Below, one piece after another: positions 1 to 8,895 of a DNA stretch of 64,000 nt (position 1 is the stretch's first letter; each line of letters begins with the position of its first letter). This DNA is from an uncultured Verrucomicrobiales bacterium (lineage in GTDB: Bacteria; Verrucomicrobiota; Verrucomicrobiia; Verrucomicrobiales; Akkermansiaceae), in assembly GCA_937928545.1 (NCBI GenBank), contig CALGJQ010000008.1, positions 16,512 through 80,511 of the forward strand, written 5' to 3'. A model generated the notes under the pieces. The model was not told the origin of the DNA and did not search any database. It was given only the letters and a program-made list of their open reading frames with translations. Position numbers and translations under genes: made by a program.

Positions 1-625
1 TCGTGGTTGTGTTCAGTTCGTCGAGAAGATCTGACATTCGCCCCCCCCAACCTGTGGCTGCAGAACGCTGGTCTGGAAGGGAAGTCTGCCATTGCATCAT
101 CTGATCGCTATGGGAAAATAGTCCCTCAGGAAGACGTGCAACTCCATTTGCGAAAGATGCCAAGGTAGTGGGCTCCACTAGAGTTCCGACATTTGCAACA
201 ATCGCAACCTGTTCTAGGTTGTAAAGCTCCTGTAAAAAAGGGATGCTAGGATGAACTCCTAACTGACGTCCATCAGGTAAGGGTAACTGCCCGTCAAGGG
301 GAAGCAGGCCGCCCTCTTCACCACTTTGGGGGATACTTAAATCCCCACGTGAAGAGGCATATTCTAAATATCCATCACCCTCTGCTGGTGCCACCATATT
401 GAATGAGTCGTTTCCACCAGACAAAAAAACGCAAACAAGAGCCTTATAATCATCTTCTCCATTCTCAGGAGGAAGCTCGGCTCCCGAAATTCGACCAAGA
501 AGGTTCAGATTAAGAGCCGCCGAAGTCAAAGCGGCTGACCCAAGCGCAGCACAGTTTGCCTGCCCTATGAAATCTCTTCTTGAGATACCGTTCATTGAAC
601 TAGAAAAAAATTGTGAGGTTTTCAT
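1..625 (-). CDS. DUF1501 family secreted protein, C-terminus cut by the window edge
   Basis: About 208 N-terminal residues are visible and the frame stays open to base 1. The start ATG (625-623) overlaps the stop of the upstream DUF1800 gene as ATGA. The N-terminus has SRRDFIGQANCAALGSAAL, a twin-arginine-like or lipobox-like leader, then FLSGGNDSFNMV and TGWGGRMSDLLDEL, the conserved landmarks of DUF1501 proteins, which are distantly related to sulfatase/alkaline phosphatase folds. DUF1501 and DUF1800 genes occur as pairs in Planctomycetes and Verrucomicrobia. Their role is unknown, presumably at the cell surface. The TGWGGR codons contain a run of eight G. Confidence 0.85.
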   Translation of the reverse strand, partial: MKTSQFFSSSMNGISRRDFIGQANCAALGSAALTSAALNLNLLGRISGAELPPENGEDDYKALVCVFLSGGNDSFNMVAPAEGDGYLEYASSRGDLSIPQSGEEGGLLPLDGQLPLPDGRQLGVHPSIPFLQELYNLEQVAIVANVGTLVEPTTLASFANGVARLPEGLFSHSDQMMQWQTSLPDQRSAATGWGGRMSDLLDELNTTT

Positions 626-2769
626 TTTAAAACTACAAACTCAGGAGATTCGATTAAGAGATGGATTCCCAATTTCACCAAGGCCTCTAGGCTCCGATCT
701 TGCTCAGTTTTATATGCTAAGAGAAAGTGTGTTCTGGTTGCCTGTGAAAATTCCCCGCCGGTCAGACGTTCATCCAAGAAGTCAAACAACGCTTCGCCCT
801 CTTCCGCAACTGCTAGAGCACCTGAAAAATCAAGGTGAATTCGATCAAGATCTTGGCCCGTAACTGAGTTTAAACCTTGGTCGATCATTCGTCGGAGAGA
901 ATTGTCGGTAAGCAATGTTGTGCTGCTGGTAGCGATTTCTAATTCAGGACCAAAAAGTCCTCGATCTCGCAACTCGCCCACTGGTTGATGATTGGGCAAA
1001 TAGAAATTGAAAACCGAGGGAGACCAGAGAGGTAATTGCCCTAAGTCCTCAGGAAAAAACGCCAGTTGAACAGGAAAGCTCGGATTAGTGGAATCATAAG
1101 TACGTTCATTTCGGGCATCAAAAGCTCTCATCACCGCCACCATTCGCTCGTAGGGGCCCCGAACTCGTCCAAAACTGTCATTCTTTGATTGATCGTTTCT
1201 CGCTTCTGGATCGATAAGGATGGCCATTGCCACAGCCCTCAAATTCCCTCTAACACCTTCACCATCATCTGCCCAGACCCCTGCGACTCTCTTAATGTAA
1301 TCTGGAGAAGGGTTCGAAGTTACCAATCGCTGAATCAACAAGCGGCTAATGAAAGGAGCAATGTTTTGGTGCTCGCAAAGGATATCGAGTGCGTCGCTAA
1401 CATCTTTCGCTCCAGTTTGACCTTCTGGAACAATTTCCCCCCCAAGTAAAATTTTCTCGCCTTGTTCATGAAAATCATCATACATTTTCATCGGGTGAAA
1501 GAGCTGGGTACCTTGTACTCCCGAGAAAAACCAACTTCCTTGGGGACCACCATAACCGAATCCCGTGAATATTTTCGCCATTTCAGTGATTTCGCTGTTA
1601 TCGTAAGTGGGGATGATTTTTCCACTCGAGTCTCGAACAGGAGTTCCATCTTCCTCTAAGAGTATCAGCCCCACCGTAAAAAGCTGCATCACCTCTCTTG
1701 CAAAGTTTTCATCAGGAAAGCGTCCAATCGAAGAATCACTTTTTTGATTTTGAACATAAGAAAGATACAGCCCCATCGCTGCACTATAAGTCATCTCCTC
1801 AAGAAGATCGCGGTAGTTCCCTAACGAATGCTTCTTCAAAATTTCATAGTAAGCTCTCTGCAGGACAAAATTTCCTCTGAATGTATCATTTGAGGTAGAA
1901 ACAACCAAAATCTCGCTTAAGGCCTGAGCCATGCGAAGACTCAATTGATCTCGATTCACCATTGCTGCACGGAGAACTCCCATTCCAGTGGCGAATGGAA
2001 CCGTCGCTGAATTCAGGGGAGCATTTCCGCTAATTACAGAGGTAATAGACCGTTGTGGCTCAGTCTGAGTTTGCGCAATTAACCACTCTGCGATTCCTAC
2101 GTTTTCAACTTCGTCAACAAGGTCAGGGCTGGCTCCCCAGGATGCTTGCGCAAGAAAACGTACAATTTCAGCGCGAGGCACCTTCGATTTCTGAAAGGTC
2201 TGACCACTTGGAAGAAAGCCCGCGCCCTCACCTTCAAGTTGAGAGAAGGCATTCAAATAGTCAGTCGCTTCCGGGATTGTATTCAGAGCACTCTTCTTGG
2301 TCTCATCAGAAAAACCGAAGCGAACTTCCTCCCAAGATTCTAAACCATCAGAATCTGAATCAACATCTCCTACAACCACACGATAAACTCCCCTCGGGAC
2401 CTCGCTTAAGTCGAAAAAATACTCAAAACCTTCCGCTAGCAGTGGATCACCTTGGGGCACCCAACCGCTAGGGGCTTCAATTTTTTCAACCTGGTAACGC
2501 TTTCCTGGTTCAGTGAAAAAACCCAGCCTTAAGAAATCTGAATTTTCATCCAGCCAAGCAGAAAAAAAGCGACTCCCATCAAGAGGATTTGTAGCTGCAA
2601 TTCCTTCCTCGTAATCAGTCACTCCGTCCTCATCAGAATCAGTTACCTGATCCAAAGTCGCTGCAGGGTAAAGGGCTTGCCACAAGTCGCTTATCCCATT
2701 TCCATCTCTGTCAAGCTTGGCATTACACAAGAATTGCAAGCAGAAAAATAAAGTTATTGTTAATTTCAC
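622..2769 (-). CDS. DUF1800 family secreted protein
   Basis: 715 aa. A signal peptide (MKLTITLFFCLQFLCNA) is followed by calcium-type repeats (DRDGNGISDLW, DSDEDGVTDYEEG) and a short beta domain (residues about 55-125) resembling the terminal domain of other secreted proteins in this window. A second DxDSDG repeat follows. From about residue 195 the DUF1800 region runs to the end, with FLAQASWGASPDLVDEV, NFAREVMQLFTVGL and ITEMAKIFTGF as typical landmarks. It is translationally coupled to the DUF1501 gene by a 4-nt overlap. The function is unknown; the pair is probably surface-exposed or periplasmic. Confidence 0.88.
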   Translation of the reverse strand: MKLTITLFFCLQFLCNAKLDRDGNGISDLWQALYPAATLDQVTDSDEDGVTDYEEGIAATNPLDGSRFFSAWLDENSDFLRLGFFTEPGKRYQVEKIEAPSGWVPQGDPLLAEGFEYFFDLSEVPRGVYRVVVGDVDSDSDGLESWEEVRFGFSDETKKSALNTIPEATDYLNAFSQLEGEGAGFLPSGQTFQKSKVPRAEIVRFLAQASWGASPDLVDEVENVGIAEWLIAQTQTEPQRSITSVISGNAPLNSATVPFATGMGVLRAAMVNRDQLSLRMAQALSEILVVSTSNDTFRGNFVLQRAYYEILKKHSLGNYRDLLEEMTYSAAMGLYLSYVQNQKSDSSIGRFPDENFAREVMQLFTVGLILLEEDGTPVRDSSGKIIPTYDNSEITEMAKIFTGFGYGGPQGSWFFSGVQGTQLFHPMKMYDDFHEQGEKILLGGEIVPEGQTGAKDVSDALDILCEHQNIAPFISRLLIQRLVTSNPSPDYIKRVAGVWADDGEGVRGNLRAVAMAILIDPEARNDQSKNDSFGRVRGPYERMVAVMRAFDARNERTYDSTNPSFPVQLAFFPEDLGQLPLWSPSVFNFYLPNHQPVGELRDRGLFGPELEIATSSTTLLTDNSLRRMIDQGLNSVTGQDLDRIHLDFSGALAVAEEGEALFDFLDERLTGGEFSQATRTHFLLAYKTEQDRSLEALVKLGIHLLIESPEFVVLK

Positions 2770-2784
2770 AGTTAAGAAAAATGT

Positions 2785-5271
2785 CTATTCTGAAAAAATC
2801 TCAATTCTCAGAAATCTTTGTATATCTGAAAGTTCAAAATGATGACTAAACCGATCAAAACCTTCAACAACATTTGACTGGTCTTGGTGAAGCGTAGGAG
2901 CCGACTCTACCTTCGTCCAGCTTTTTAGATCCCTACTTTCAAAAATTTCATACTGACCAACAAAAGCTTTGTTCATCCAAAAATTGAAAGAATAAGCTCC
3001 ATCAGCTTCGGCCTCGATCTTGGGTGTGCCAATCGGCATAAGGCCGTCACCAAAATTGGGATTTCCTCCAAAGGCTATCTCGAAATCATCATCAAGAAAA
3101 TCACCATCCAACGAATCTCCAAGATCAGAGAGCACGATTTGCTTGGTCCCATCGGGCGCTGAAGCTGTAAAAACGAGGCCCGAGCTAGAAGAATGACCTG
3201 CTTGGCCATGTGAATCAGGTTCAAAATCTAATTCGTCTACTTTAAACGAACCATTACGCCCTCCAAGCTGCCAACTTGTTCTCACTATAATTCGCGGTTT
3301 CAAGCGCCCAAGCAAGAGTAGTGCCTCAGAGGCAGGGCCTACATCGCCTTCTAACGACACCTTCATTACTGATTCAGCTCCTTCGCAACTGGCTTTTTCA
3401 CCTGGAAGAAATTTCACTCGGAAAATTTCATCTCCGTCAGCAAGTTTGTCGCCCTCTGTCAAAGCTACAGAAACGGCAGTATCTGAAACCAAGACCAAAG
3501 CTCCAATCTCCTGCATCTCTCCCTGCCGAACATAAGCCATAACTATGGCTAGATGGCTCTCTGAGCATGCGACTTTCCACCCATCAACAGGAGCCTTAAC
3601 AACCCCCTCATCTACAAAGTCTCCCTCCCTCACTATCAATGTAACCTCCCCAATGCTGGAAAGTCGGCACAACATTTGATCGTTCGAGGAAGTAACTCCC
3701 ACACCAGACAAGCTTGCAATAAACAATATTTCACCGCTATCGCGAATTTCTACCCAGTCGAAACTCTCTATAGTCGATCCAAGCGGCAAGTTCGGGTATT
3801 GCACGCCTGAACGAAGATTTACTTCTAAAGTGCCACTCCGATCTGAAATAATAGCTTCTGATGATTCCCCATTCTCGGAAAGCTGAGAAATCAAAACTAA
3901 AAGACCACCATCAGAAAGAGCAAAATCTCTATTGGTCAAATCACTTACCACCTCGCTCCCCTCGGGTAAGACATCCCCCTCCATTAAAACCTTCGTAGTA
4001 ACAACGCCATCTGTATGCAGTAAAATAGCATCATTTTGAGGTGTATTAGGATTGTCCAACGCTGCCCTTACCACAACCTCGTCAAGATTGGATGTTTCAA
4101 AGACAAATTCCGCTACTCCAGCATAAGTAATTTCAAGTCCTGCTTCAGAACACTCCAAACCACTTGCAGCAATTAGGTGCGGACATTGTGGAGGACCAAA
4201 CAAAAAAGCGGCAGAATCACCGCTCACCCCCACTCGGTCGATCCGGCCCGTCATTGCGATCATTCCACTTCCCACGACGACTGCGGAGGTCTCGGAACTA
4301 TTTAAAAAAGTTCCTGCTGAAGGCTCATCAAAAAGAGATTCCCCTGATAATACTGCTCTATACGGAGAATCAGAAACCCCACTGAAAACTCCCTGCTCCA
4401 AGTTACCATCCACTTCTACCTTGGACATAAAAGAGACTTCACCGGACTCCGCTAATATGGCTCCCCAGATTTCTCCAAAAAAATCAGTCGAGCCAGTTCT
4501 AGCCGCCCACTCGGTTCCACGGAGCATGAGCTCCTGAAAGTTCGGCTGTTCCCAGCTCGAAGAATCGTGACCATTTGCGTGATAGAAAACTCTGCCCGCA
4601 CCCTGTGTTCGAACCCAAGTATAAGGTCGGTCATCTGCCTCGTTTCCAATCCCATTCCTCGTTCCCAGTAAAACCACATCCGAATTCAAATCCTTTATCT
4701 GATAAGGCTCATCAAAGCTCGTATAAGTTCCCAAACCCTCTGTAATTGGGTGCTCTACCAAGTTCGGAACATTGGGAGAGAACGACTGGTATGGAAAATG
4801 ACCTGAAAAACGCCCTCCTAAAAGATTTCCAAAGTCGGTTGAATTACGAAAACAAGCAGAAGCAACATGCATTCCAGTAAGCCCCCCTCCCGCTTCCACA
4901 AAATCCACAATCGCATCCACGAAGGGCTGCGCAAAAGCTTCACTTGCGTTCGCCGCTGTTTGCACATCACCATACATGAGTAGTCCATCATACTGGGAAA
5001 GAAGCCCGATATTCAGGTCCCATATTTTATCAGTGAAGGTGAACCTCAATCCTCTTTCAGCATAACTTCTTCGAGAGTGTTGGTAATATTCAACAGGATT
5101 GTGAAAAACTCGCTCAGCGCGACCGCAATACAAAATTGATCTCGGCCTGGGTGCGGTATCACCAGAGCTTAAACCCATGGAAAATACCCGATCAGGCTGA
5201 GCTCCTCCATTGGTAATGAGTAACACCCAGCAGAACCTAATTACCATGGATATAGACTGTCGATTATTCAT
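2785..5271 (-). CDS. Secreted ThuA-domain protein with NxxGxxAF-type repeats
   Basis: 828 aa. An N-terminal hydrophobic leader precedes a ThuA domain at about residues 45-255 (FVEAGGGLTGMHVASACF, GGRFSGHFPY, YTWVRTQGAGRVFYHANGH). ThuA is a class-I-glutamine-amidotransferase-like fold linked to sugar metabolism. Residues about 265-720 contain repeated 'DSGEILFIASLSGVG...REGD' segments that resemble the tandem NxxGxxAF repeats of large secreted proteins. The C-terminus (FESRDLKSWTKV ... RFLRIEIF) is the short terminal domain common in verrucomicrobial secreted proteins. It lies 15 nt upstream of the DUF1800 gene and probably shares its transcript. An enzymatic role is not certain. Confidence 0.75.
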   Translation of the reverse strand: MNNRQSISMVIRFCWVLLITNGGAQPDRVFSMGLSSGDTAPRPRSILYCGRAERVFHNPVEYYQHSRRSYAERGLRFTFTDKIWDLNIGLLSQYDGLLMYGDVQTAANASEAFAQPFVDAIVDFVEAGGGLTGMHVASACFRNSTDFGNLLGGRFSGHFPYQSFSPNVPNLVEHPITEGLGTYTSFDEPYQIKDLNSDVVLLGTRNGIGNEADDRPYTWVRTQGAGRVFYHANGHDSSSWEQPNFQELMLRGTEWAARTGSTDFFGEIWGAILAESGEVSFMSKVEVDGNLEQGVFSGVSDSPYRAVLSGESLFDEPSAGTFLNSSETSAVVVGSGMIAMTGRIDRVGVSGDSAAFLFGPPQCPHLIAASGLECSEAGLEITYAGVAEFVFETSNLDEVVVRAALDNPNTPQNDAILLHTDGVVTTKVLMEGDVLPEGSEVVSDLTNRDFALSDGGLLVLISQLSENGESSEAIISDRSGTLEVNLRSGVQYPNLPLGSTIESFDWVEIRDSGEILFIASLSGVGVTSSNDQMLCRLSSIGEVTLIVREGDFVDEGVVKAPVDGWKVACSESHLAIVMAYVRQGEMQEIGALVLVSDTAVSVALTEGDKLADGDEIFRVKFLPGEKASCEGAESVMKVSLEGDVGPASEALLLLGRLKPRIIVRTSWQLGGRNGSFKVDELDFEPDSHGQAGHSSSSGLVFTASAPDGTKQIVLSDLGDSLDGDFLDDDFEIAFGGNPNFGDGLMPIGTPKIEAEADGAYSFNFWMNKAFVGQYEIFESRDLKSWTKVESAPTLHQDQSNVVEGFDRFSHHFELSDIQRFLRIEIFSE

Positions 5272-5321
5272 TTGTTTAGAAAACTACGCCTCAGGATGAG
5301 CGCGTGCAAGCCAACAGAACC

Positions 5322-6503
5322 TTAAAAGGGGCTCGAAACAGCTCTCAACAAATCCTCTCGATGCCGCGATATACTAAATTTACTTAAAAACTCTTCGCGT
5401 CCATGAAATTCAGAAACACTGACTGAAGAATTCGAGGTGATCTTAGCAATCGAATCTGAAAAATTTACTACATTCTTGGGCTCAAAGAGAAAGGGATAGC
5501 CCAAACCCAAGATCCCAAGAGCACCATCCGATGCCGCAGCAACAACTGGTAAATCAAAAGCCATCGCCTCCACGATTACAAGACCAAAACTCTCCCAGCG
5601 ACTCGGAAAAAGAAGTAGGTCATGATTTTTAAAAAGCTCCGCCTTTTCATCTCCAACCACGAAATCTCGGCGCTCAATCTCTACGCCAAGCTTCTCGCAC
5701 CTAGCACAGAGCTCAATCACTTCACCCTCAATATCTGGATCGACACCTCCGGCAATGGTCAGAGAGTGCTCTCCTGACAACCAACTGTGCTTGATTGCGC
5801 AAATTTCCACCGCTGCGAGGGCATCAAGCAGTCCTTTGTCGACTGTCCCGCGCGAGAAAAATAATAATTTTCTCATCGGCCCAGAGCGCTTCGGCCTATC
5901 GCAATTCTCCCCCGCCAAATCTGAAATACCATTCAACACCACCTCTATTTTTCCAGACTCCACTGCTCGAGCATCTGATGAACTAGAAGAAGAGACAACC
6001 AAAGATAACTCAGGCTTTGCAAGCACCCAACGGCTAAAAAAGGACATAGTCGCAACTACCCACCTAGGTCCCCGTAACATCACACGCTCACTGCCATGTG
6101 CCCATTCACCTTGACCGATAGCATGCCAATGAAACACCGTCTTGCGGAAAAAAGGCCTTAAACATAACAAAACCACAAAATCCCGAATGACCGCACTCCA
6201 TTTTACCGGTCCCGGTACATAATATAGAACCTCGGCCCCCTTATTCCAACGAATCAAAAGAGCTTCCCTTACATATTTAAAAATAAAAAATGCCTTCTTC
6301 CAACTCGAGGCTCCTATCTCTCCAGAGGTCTCAGACCACCGCGCATCGACGTGAAAAATGCCTTCTTCATATTCTTCCCGTAAGATAGCAAGATCATCCT
6401 CCACCATTTTACTCTGTCCATGATGTGGTGGAGGCACATGGGCAAAAATAACCATACCTCCAGGGAATTTGGACCTTTTTGATACAAAACTATTGCTCAT
6501 CAC
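5322..6503 (-). CDS. Glycosyltransferase family 4 (GT4)
   Basis: 393 aa. A GT-B fold glycosyltransferase. The C-terminal half carries LLFFSRGTVDKGLLDAL (start of the donor-binding domain), then FPSRWESFGLVIVEAMAFDLPVVAA, the E-x7-E region that binds the nucleotide-sugar donor. The N-terminus VIFAHVPPPHHGQSKM resembles the acceptor-side loop of GT4 enzymes. It is the last glycosyltransferase of the long minus-strand polysaccharide operon and starts 5 nt after the preceding GT4 gene. The sugar and linkage cannot be read from sequence. Confidence 0.9.
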   Translation of the reverse strand: MMSNSFVSKRSKFPGGMVIFAHVPPPHHGQSKMVEDDLAILREEYEEGIFHVDARWSETSGEIGASSWKKAFFIFKYVREALLIRWNKGAEVLYYVPGPVKWSAVIRDFVVLLCLRPFFRKTVFHWHAIGQGEWAHGSERVMLRGPRWVVATMSFFSRWVLAKPELSLVVSSSSSSDARAVESGKIEVVLNGISDLAGENCDRPKRSGPMRKLLFFSRGTVDKGLLDALAAVEICAIKHSWLSGEHSLTIAGGVDPDIEGEVIELCARCEKLGVEIERRDFVVGDEKAELFKNHDLLLFPSRWESFGLVIVEAMAFDLPVVAAASDGALGILGLGYPFLFEPKNVVNFSDSIAKITSNSSVSVSEFHGREEFLSKFSISRHREDLLRAVSSPF

Positions 6504-6508
6504 TTGCT

Positions 6509-7765
6509 CTACGACGCTTGGAAACCTTCTACCGCTTCCAAATATGAAGCACGGATTTCATCAGCTATAATTTTCCAATGAAAATACTCTACTGCTCTTT
6601 TACGGCATGCTGCTGATATCTCGGCACGTCGTGGCAATGAGTCCCTCACAGAAACAATAGCATCCGCAAGGCCCTCAATCGTCTCCTCTCTTTCCCCTGG
6701 CGTAACTTTAAAGCCCGTTTCTTCGTCAATAATCATACCGGGTCCACACCAATCGATACAAATCACAGGAACACCCAAAGCCAAGCTTTCCAAGCACGCC
6801 TGCCCAAAGACCTCATGGAGAGCAGGATGGATTAAAGCATCAGCTTGTGAAATCATCCCATACACATCATCAAGCGTGGGCAACAAGCCTTCAAATGTTA
6901 CTTCATTTTTCAGATTGAGGCGAGAAACCAGCTCCTCCAAATTTTCCCGTTCTCGACCATCTTGTAATATATGCAGCTTCACGTTCACTCCTTGCTGTTT
7001 TGCCAAAGCTACGGCTTCAACAGCAAGATCGATCGCCTTCCAATGAATAAGCCGACTCGCTGCAACCAAAGTCACCAATCCTTCGTCACGTGACCTCCCT
7101 TTTCTATCAACAATCGTCTGGGAAAACCGATACACCTCGTCGTCACCAATGCCAGATTGAGGAATGAGCTTCACCTCAGTCTCGCACATCGTCTCAAGAA
7201 CCGCCCTACTCTGCTCCGTGGCTGCCAGCACGGTTGAGCCACGTGTAAGACGTCTGCGAAAAGGAGGCCAATGTTGAACAATCAAACGCATCAAATCTCT
7301 GCTAAATTCAGAAACTCTACCTCGAAAGTCATACGATTTTCTAAGCAGGGGAGGAGATGTCTCTCCACCACCAACAGGCCCAATCACCAGAGGAATCCCA
7401 AGAGAGCCCAGTAAACAAGGGACTAAATAGGTGCCGAAAGTAAGATGGTGTGCCAAATCAAACTGGACCTCTTCATGGAGGCGACGTGCCTCTATCAAAG
7501 CAGTTCTTTGCCACATCACATAAAAAAACCTGAGGATTCTTGTTCCGCTTTTCCAACGAGTAATCCAACCAGGCGGATCAACATACCGCCAGTGCACTTT
7601 CTTCGCCCACTCGCCTTCATAAGCTTCAATCGGAGCTTGGTTGTCAGCACGAGTCAAAACCCAGAGCTCATGATCTCGAGAAAGTTCACGAACAATATTC
7701 CATCCTACTCCTGGCTCAGCACCTCGGTTTGGCTCACATGCGTATGCCGAAATTAATACCTTCAT
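6509..7765 (-). CDS. Glycosyltransferase family 4 (GT4)
   Basis: 418 aa. It begins MKVLISAYACEPNRGAEPGVGWN, a motif nearly identical to the start of the GT4 at 10209-11471 (LVSAYACEPGKGSESGVGW), so the two are close paralogues. The GT-B C-terminal domain shows LVAASRLIHWKAIDLAVEAV and HPALHEVFGQACLESLALGVPVI, the donor-binding E-x7-E region. Its start overlaps the stop of the upstream GT4 by 4 nt (ATGA), which indicates coupled translation. Confidence 0.92.
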   Translation of the reverse strand: MKVLISAYACEPNRGAEPGVGWNIVRELSRDHELWVLTRADNQAPIEAYEGEWAKKVHWRYVDPPGWITRWKSGTRILRFFYVMWQRTALIEARRLHEEVQFDLAHHLTFGTYLVPCLLGSLGIPLVIGPVGGGETSPPLLRKSYDFRGRVSEFSRDLMRLIVQHWPPFRRRLTRGSTVLAATEQSRAVLETMCETEVKLIPQSGIGDDEVYRFSQTIVDRKGRSRDEGLVTLVAASRLIHWKAIDLAVEAVALAKQQGVNVKLHILQDGRERENLEELVSRLNLKNEVTFEGLLPTLDDVYGMISQADALIHPALHEVFGQACLESLALGVPVICIDWCGPGMIIDEETGFKVTPGEREETIEGLADAIVSVRDSLPRRAEISAACRKRAVEYFHWKIIADEIRASYLEAVEGFQAS

Positions 7766-8895
7766 GATAGATACTTCCCCTCCTTTTCATTAAACCAGTT
7801 TTTATAGATCTTAAGGCTTTCATTTGCCGATTTCTTCCACGTCAATTCGGTGGATACAAACTTACGGGCTCGCGCTCCACGTTCACTCCATTGAGCTCGC
7901 TCACGCCAAGCTTGCTCAAAACCATCTGAAATTGATTCTGCTGTCGCCTTAACTACCCATCCCGCATTGCCCTCCCGAACGTGAGAAGATACTCCACAGG
8001 TATCCGTCACCAACACGGGACAACCAGCCAACATAGCTTCAACAATCGTAAGCCCAAATCCATCAAATCGCGAGGTTAGAACTGCTAAGTCTGCGTTTGA
8101 AAAAATCTCCGCAGATGATTCAGAACGAGCCCCCGTAAAAACAACTTGCCCCGTCAATCCGGCATCTGACACCTGCTTTTCAAGTTCATTTCGGTCGAGC
8201 CAGTCATTCCCTGAGAGGACAAGCACGGGGGCTTTCCCTTCTACCTTGCTAACAAATTTCTGAAACCCTGAAATCAAAAGATCTAAGCCCTTGTGATTTC
8301 GATCCATCCGCCCAAGGTACTGTATGATTCTAGGCGCATTTGTGTCTTTAATTTCCCTTCGAAAATACTCAACAGCAGGATTACAGCCATTCGCGATGAC
8401 CACAGCCTTCCCCTGAAATCCCATACCCTCTAACACATCTCGGTGAGACTCTGACAAAAGGACAACTCCAACTGATTGAGAAATGAGTCGTTTTTCAAAC
8501 AAATGCCAATAAACCAATTTCTTCAAGCGTCCATGAGACATCAACTCGTCTGCATATGGATCATGAGGGACAAAAATATAGGGGATTTTTTGTTTTCTCA
8601 AGAATCGCCCCATTGCGGCCATTGGGGGATTAAAAGTTCCATGAAGAACCATTCCTGAGATTTCATCTTTTCGCTGCTTAAGAGTCTCTCGGAGTTTTTT
8701 CGGTAAACTAAAGACATGTTTCCGTGGTTCTGGAAAACATAATACCGTTAAAGGTTCATCCGCCAATTTCTCTTTGTAGGACCATATCTCGACTGAATCA
8801 GGAGCAATTTCATTGATCGCCTCACAAAGTCCACGACAGTAGGATGTTGTTCCCTCCCTTCCTGGAAAATGGGGTAAAAAATGAATCACCTTCAC
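7762..8895 (-). CDS. Glycosyltransferase family 4 (GT4)
   Basis: About 377 aa from a GTG start at 8895-8893. An AGGAGG ribosome-binding site sits 6 nt before this GTG, and the codon overlaps the upstream TGA (GTGA). A TTG six bases further upstream would abut the ribosome-binding site and is less likely. GT4 features are MKVIHFLPHFPGREGTTSYCRGL at the N-terminus, IIQYLGRMDRNHKGLDLLISG at the domain boundary and TSRFDGFGLTIVEAMLAGCPVLVTD in the donor site. It belongs to the polysaccharide operon; the substrate is unknown. Confidence 0.9.
   Translation of the reverse strand: MKVIHFLPHFPGREGTTSYCRGLCEAINEIAPDSVEIWSYKEKLADEPLTVLCFPEPRKHVFSLPKKLRETLKQRKDEISGMVLHGTFNPPMAAMGRFLRKQKIPYIFVPHDPYADELMSHGRLKKLVYWHLFEKRLISQSVGVVLLSESHRDVLEGMGFQGKAVVIANGCNPAVEYFRREIKDTNAPRIIQYLGRMDRNHKGLDLLISGFQKFVSKVEGKAPVLVLSGNDWLDRNELEKQVSDAGLTGQVVFTGARSESSAEIFSNADLAVLTSRFDGFGLTIVEAMLAGCPVLVTDTCGVSSHVREGNAGWVVKATAESISDGFEQAWRERAQWSERGARARKFVSTELTWKKSANESLKIYKNWFNEKEGKYLS

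Noticed and set aside
41..48. Eight-G run in the DUF1501 gene as a phase-variation tract
   Set aside because: It encodes the conserved TGWGGR motif, so the run is explained by codons for conserved Trp-Gly-Gly.
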